Of a stretch of 64,000 nt of DNA, positions 60,810 through 64,000 are shown one piece after another. The first letter of the stretch is position 1. Each line of letters starts with the position of its first letter. The notes beneath the pieces are model-generated. The model did no database searches. It was not told where the DNA came from and saw only the letters and a list, made by a program, of their open reading frames with translations. The stretch spans positions 50,001 to 114,000 of the forward strand of contig JAPTMU010000275.1 of NCBI GenBank assembly GCA_028583405.1. Reading direction: 5' to 3'. The position numbers and the translations under genes were made by a program. The stretch is from Pogonophryne albipinna. Taxonomy: Eukaryota; Chordata; Actinopteri; Perciformes; Artedidraconidae.

Positions 60810-61143
60810 CAGACCCGGCGGCAGACGTACATGTCTGGGCGGGCATTTGATTTACCAGGGCGGACCCACCACAACACTTAAATTTCCCGGGAAATCTGAA
60901 TTGTCAACGGGGGGGGGGGCTGTTAGATGCTCGCGATTTGTCAACGGGGGGGGAGGAGGGAGGCGCTCGTGAATTGTTGAAAGAGAGGGGTTTTAGGTTG
61001 CGATAAGGCTGTTGACGGTCTTATGTATCCATTGGTTGGTTTTGTGGCACATTTGTAACGCTGTGCCAACTTGGGCAAGCACACAGGCAAACTTGAGCGC
61101 ACACAGGGTGGAGAGGTGGAGTGAGGTTGAGCGATGGAGAGAA

Positions 61144-61196
<53 letters not shown>

Positions 61197-61725
61197 GAGA
61201 GAGAGAGAGAGAGTGATTGAGCGAGGCAGAGAGCCTGTGCAGCGGTCTGCTTGCGCACAGAGCAGGAGTTTGTGAGAGAGCCGGCTTGAGAGTAAATTTC
61301 TCTTCAAAATATAATTGATTGCCAGCTGACTTGCTTGCTCGTTGGTACCTAGGCCTAACTGGTTTCTTCTAATGTGCCTGCATCTGGCGCTGAGTTGCCA
61401 TATTCCTTTCGTGAACCACTAGCAAGAGTAAACTAACTGCAGGCTGCTGTGCCGCATCTCACTCAAAAACCCACACGACTCAACCCAGCGAAAAACCAGT
61501 CTTGCACGCAGCCTTTCATTCAGAATTTCCTAGCAAAATAAAAAAATGATATTAAACTAATACAAAAATAAATATTAGGACAAAGCCCTACAAATAACAA
61601 CAATAAACATAATAATAAAACAATAAAAATGTGGTATTCAGCCCTGATTAAAACAGCGGGCCCAAATCCTGGATGGGCGGGCCCAAATCCCAGCCCCATG
61701 GGGCCCGCCCATGACGCCGGGTCTG
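60810..61725. mobile_element. hAT MITE family A, copy 2
   Basis: TIRs CAGACCCGGCGGC / CAGACCCGGCGTC; 8-bp target duplication AGACGAGG (60802-60809, 61726-61733). Very similar to copy 1, but longer because of an expanded (GA)n tract at about 61140-61215. It breaks the BEL gag-pro frame. Confidence 0.93.
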
Positions 61726-61733
61726 AGACGAGG

Positions 61734-63184
61734 TCTCCAACTATCCTCAGTCTTTGTGGAGCGAGTCTCCCCTCTCTGTGACTGATGAGAAGTTCAACAT
61801 GGTCTGGTCTCTTCAGTTCGTCCGTTGCAACCTCTGGAAAGAACCTCTTTAGCTGTTCAGGTCTGACGCTCCGATGCACTTTAGCGATCTCCTCTAGGCC
61901 ATAACAAACCAGCTCGTGAGCCCTCACAGTACCTTTGGGGGTCTTGACTCTTACTCGCAGGAGGTACCTGTTCGTCTTCACTGTCACGGTCATTCCTCCA
62001 ACTCCATGCACGACCAGAGTGACTTCTTCTCTGCTCAGACCGAGCCTGTCAGCCGCTACATGAGTGATGTAGTTGGTGTCTGATGCGAGGTCAATCAGAG
62101 CTCCAATCTTCTGCCCCGCGTTGACAGTGAATTCCAACAGCATCATGATGACAGGGTGCTCGGTCAGTCTATTCTTCTCCAGAAGTCCACCTTCATCCTT
62201 CCTAGAGCTCCTTGTCACTGAAGTCTTGTTGCTGTTACTGAAAGCTTTCTTGATCTCCGCCGCCGCCTCTGGGGAACATTTGGACAAGGCTAGCTTTTGT
62301 TCTTCTGTTAGCTCCCTTACCCCCTCGTTGCCTTTTCCAAGTTTCCCCTTTGGTAGCTGTTCCCATTTTGGACAGAGGAGGTAGTGGTGGTCGGAGGAGG
62401 TCCCCTCTTGGCAGTCTTCCCTGTTGGAGAGGAACCTGTCTGTGCACTCTTCTCCCACGTCGTGACATCCAAGACAAACGCGGCATGCTCCTACCTTCTT
62501 CACAGCAGTTTTTCTCTCAGCCAAGCCAAACCCCTTGAACTTCTTGCAGAAGGATAACTTGTTATTGTGTTTCTCCTCTCCACACACAATGCACTCACCT
62601 TCTGGAGTGTCCCTTCTGGTGGATTTTGTGTAGGCATACTTTCTCTTGAACCTGTTTTTCGGCTTTTCCATTTTCTCAGATGGGTGATTCTCACGAAACC
62701 ACCGTTGGTCATGTCCAGATGTCTCTGTTATTTTCAGTTGTTCCAAGCTCTCTAGAATTTCTCCTTGCTCCTTCAGGAACTTCAGAAGCGCATTGAAATG
62801 GTTGACTGGGGTGACACCGTTTTCGGGCTTAGTCTTGAAGATGACCCACTCTCGCTTCACCTGGTCGGTCAACTTGACATCATTTTTTACCATCTCTTCC
62901 ATGCGGTCTAGAAGCTGGAACTTCTTGACTTCAGGCGACCCGGACGGTTCTCCCTGCTTCTGCAAAGATTCCCAGTCCTTTTTCCAGCGGTGAAACTCTT
63001 TCATACTGCCACTGAACTTGGGAAGGCTTACCGGCTTGAGTCGTATCTTTGATATCGCGCCCATTGGGTTTTCTCTGGGTTCCGTGCCTGCCACGCCAGT
63101 AGTGTGCGCTTCTTCCACTGCTTTATGCTGCGCTTTCATGAGGTCAAACCGTGCTTCTTCTGCTGCAATCTGAGTCTCTGCCAA
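61734..63184 (-). pseudogene. gag-pro: BEL gag-protease
   Basis: Capsid-like part (LPKFSGSMKEFHRWKKDW), two zinc-binding segments (CIVCGEEKH and CRVCLGCHDVGEEC), then a retropepsin-like segment (ALIDLASDTNYIT), where the usual D-S/T-G reads D-L-A, and a flap-like VVHGVGG. It is open for about 480 codons up to the MITE junction at 61734, where the frame is lost. On the other side of the MITE (from 60801) the protein reads on as LWEGPLGKTVGG. Confidence 0.85.
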
Positions 63185-63246
63185 TTTAGAGCGTTGGGCC
63201 TGGTCTTGCCTTAGCTGAACCAGGGCGAACTGGGCGCTCTCATCCT

Positions 63247-63840
63247 CTACTGCAATGCGCGCTTCCTCTGCAGAAATTTGAATCTTGCACGTTGGGTCTC
63301 GGCTAACTTGGTGCGCTCATCCTCTGCTGCGGTGCGTGCCAACTCTGCTGCACCGCACGCTTTGTTAAACTCAGCTTCCTTTTGAAGCTTGAGTGCGTTT
63401 TTCCTTGTCTCCAGCTGGCGCACTATCTCTTCCACATATTTTCTAGCAGTCACAGGAGCCCATTCCCTCCAGGTGCTGTGCACTTCCTTTAATTCCTGAA
63501 TGAGCATTTCTAAATGTTTAAGCTGCTTTTCGTAATTCTCATAGCTCACCAGGTCAATTTGTGTCGCTTCTGCGTCCTCATAGACCTTTTCAGCTTCCCC
63601 GATGACAAACATCACTCTCTTTTCTCCATGCCTAGACCAAAGGTTTGCTTTAATCACTTCACTGACCTCTTCAAGCCTTTGGCTGGTCTCTCCATCCGTC
63701 TTTTCCATGTCTGCCCTCAGCTCTTCTGGTACTTGGTCCTCGTCGCTATCAGCGTTCAGAATTAATTGCATCAGGTATTCACTGTTGGCCTCTGTGACTT
63801 TGGTGGCGGCCTTGTGGACTTCACTATATTCTTTCATCAA
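63247..63840 (-). pseudogene. gag: BEL gag N-terminal coiled coil
   Basis: 197 residues rich in Glu/Lys/Ala heptads, as in fish BEL gags. The frame continues upstream past a single TAG at 63843-63841. A shift near 63185-63250 separates it from the next ORF. Confidence 0.7.
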
Positions 63841-64000
63841 CTATTCCTCTAACATAGTGTTCACCGTCTTTGTTACTGAGTTCACCTTATGACCTAGAGC
63901 TACCTCCACCCTCGTCCGCAGGTCTTTCAGATGCTTCACTGTTTCCTCCCCCTTAATCATCTCTCTGAATTTAAGGTTCAGTTTAGCTCAATCTGTCTTG

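Larger units (their letters stand above)
56591..64000 (-). mobile_element. BEL/Pao retrotransposon, degenerate and interrupted
   Basis: Minus-strand pieces in order: gag coiled-coil (63840-63247, reading continues to the window edge after one TAG at 63841), gag/protease (63184-61734), pre-RT (60801-60310), RT end (60292-60060) and RNase H (57270-56600). The element runs off the window at the 5' side. It is interrupted by MITE A at 60810-61725 and by a LINE at 57280-60055. Much of the RT palm and all of the recognisable integrase are missing, so it is dead. Confidence 0.85.

Noticed and set aside
61012..61275. ORF rich in Arg-Glu repeats
   Set aside because: Translation of the (GA)n tract inside MITE A copy 2.

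Overview
The window looks like a teleost fish chromosome segment. Two host genes lie on opposite strands and point towards each other, in a sea of mostly young, often nested transposable elements. The evidence for a teleost is a FISNA-NACHT NLR gene of the fish-expanded type, L2/CR1-like LINEs, a DIRS element, BEL/Pao and chromodomain-Gypsy elements, hAT and TTAA-target MITEs, and long (CA)n tracts.

Layout: 1-758 (+) holds the last two coding exons of an eIF4G translation initiation factor gene, followed by its 3' UTR to about 1360. From about 2430 to 10815 is a composite of locally repeated modules: two ~1.1-1.3 kb direct repeats, three kinds of ~112-126 bp tandem units, a truncated tyrosine-recombinase-like ORF, a hAT-derived insertion and a solo LTR. 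An L2-like LINE (10812-12818, -) ends in a CA microsatellite. Region 12955-17500 is non-coding and repeat-rich.

The main gene is an NLRP1-like inflammasome sensor on the minus strand, with coding exons from 46136 down to 17509. I could place 16 coding exons with GT/AG borders. All phases agree, and the exon lengths sum to 4377 nt (1458 codons plus stop). The predicted order is short N-terminal tail, RING finger, FISNA-NACHT, five LRR exons, FIIND (ZU5-UPA), an 18-bp-repeat-encoded linker, and CARD. FIIND-CARD is the NLRP1/CARD8 signalling module. A RING finger on the same chain is the most interesting feature of the window. Introns of this gene carry a Gypsy chromovirus inside a TTAA MITE (18902-24924), a DIRS element with both terminal and internal inverted repeats (26.2-32.9 kb) that itself contains a hAT MITE, a nearly exact 904-bp tandem duplication of one LRR exon, and an L2-like LINE (38.1-41.0 kb).

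Upstream of the gene (46.6-56.6 kb) are MITEs, another L2-like LINE, CA repeats, LTR fragments, and LINE and Gypsy remnants. From about 56.6 kb to the window end is a degraded BEL/Pao element on the minus strand. It is broken by a hAT MITE and by a LINE; the LINE carries another copy of that MITE, and that copy carries a second hAT-type MITE, so insertions are nested four deep with target-site duplications visible at three of the junctions. No CRISPR array, rRNA gene or functional tRNA gene was seen.
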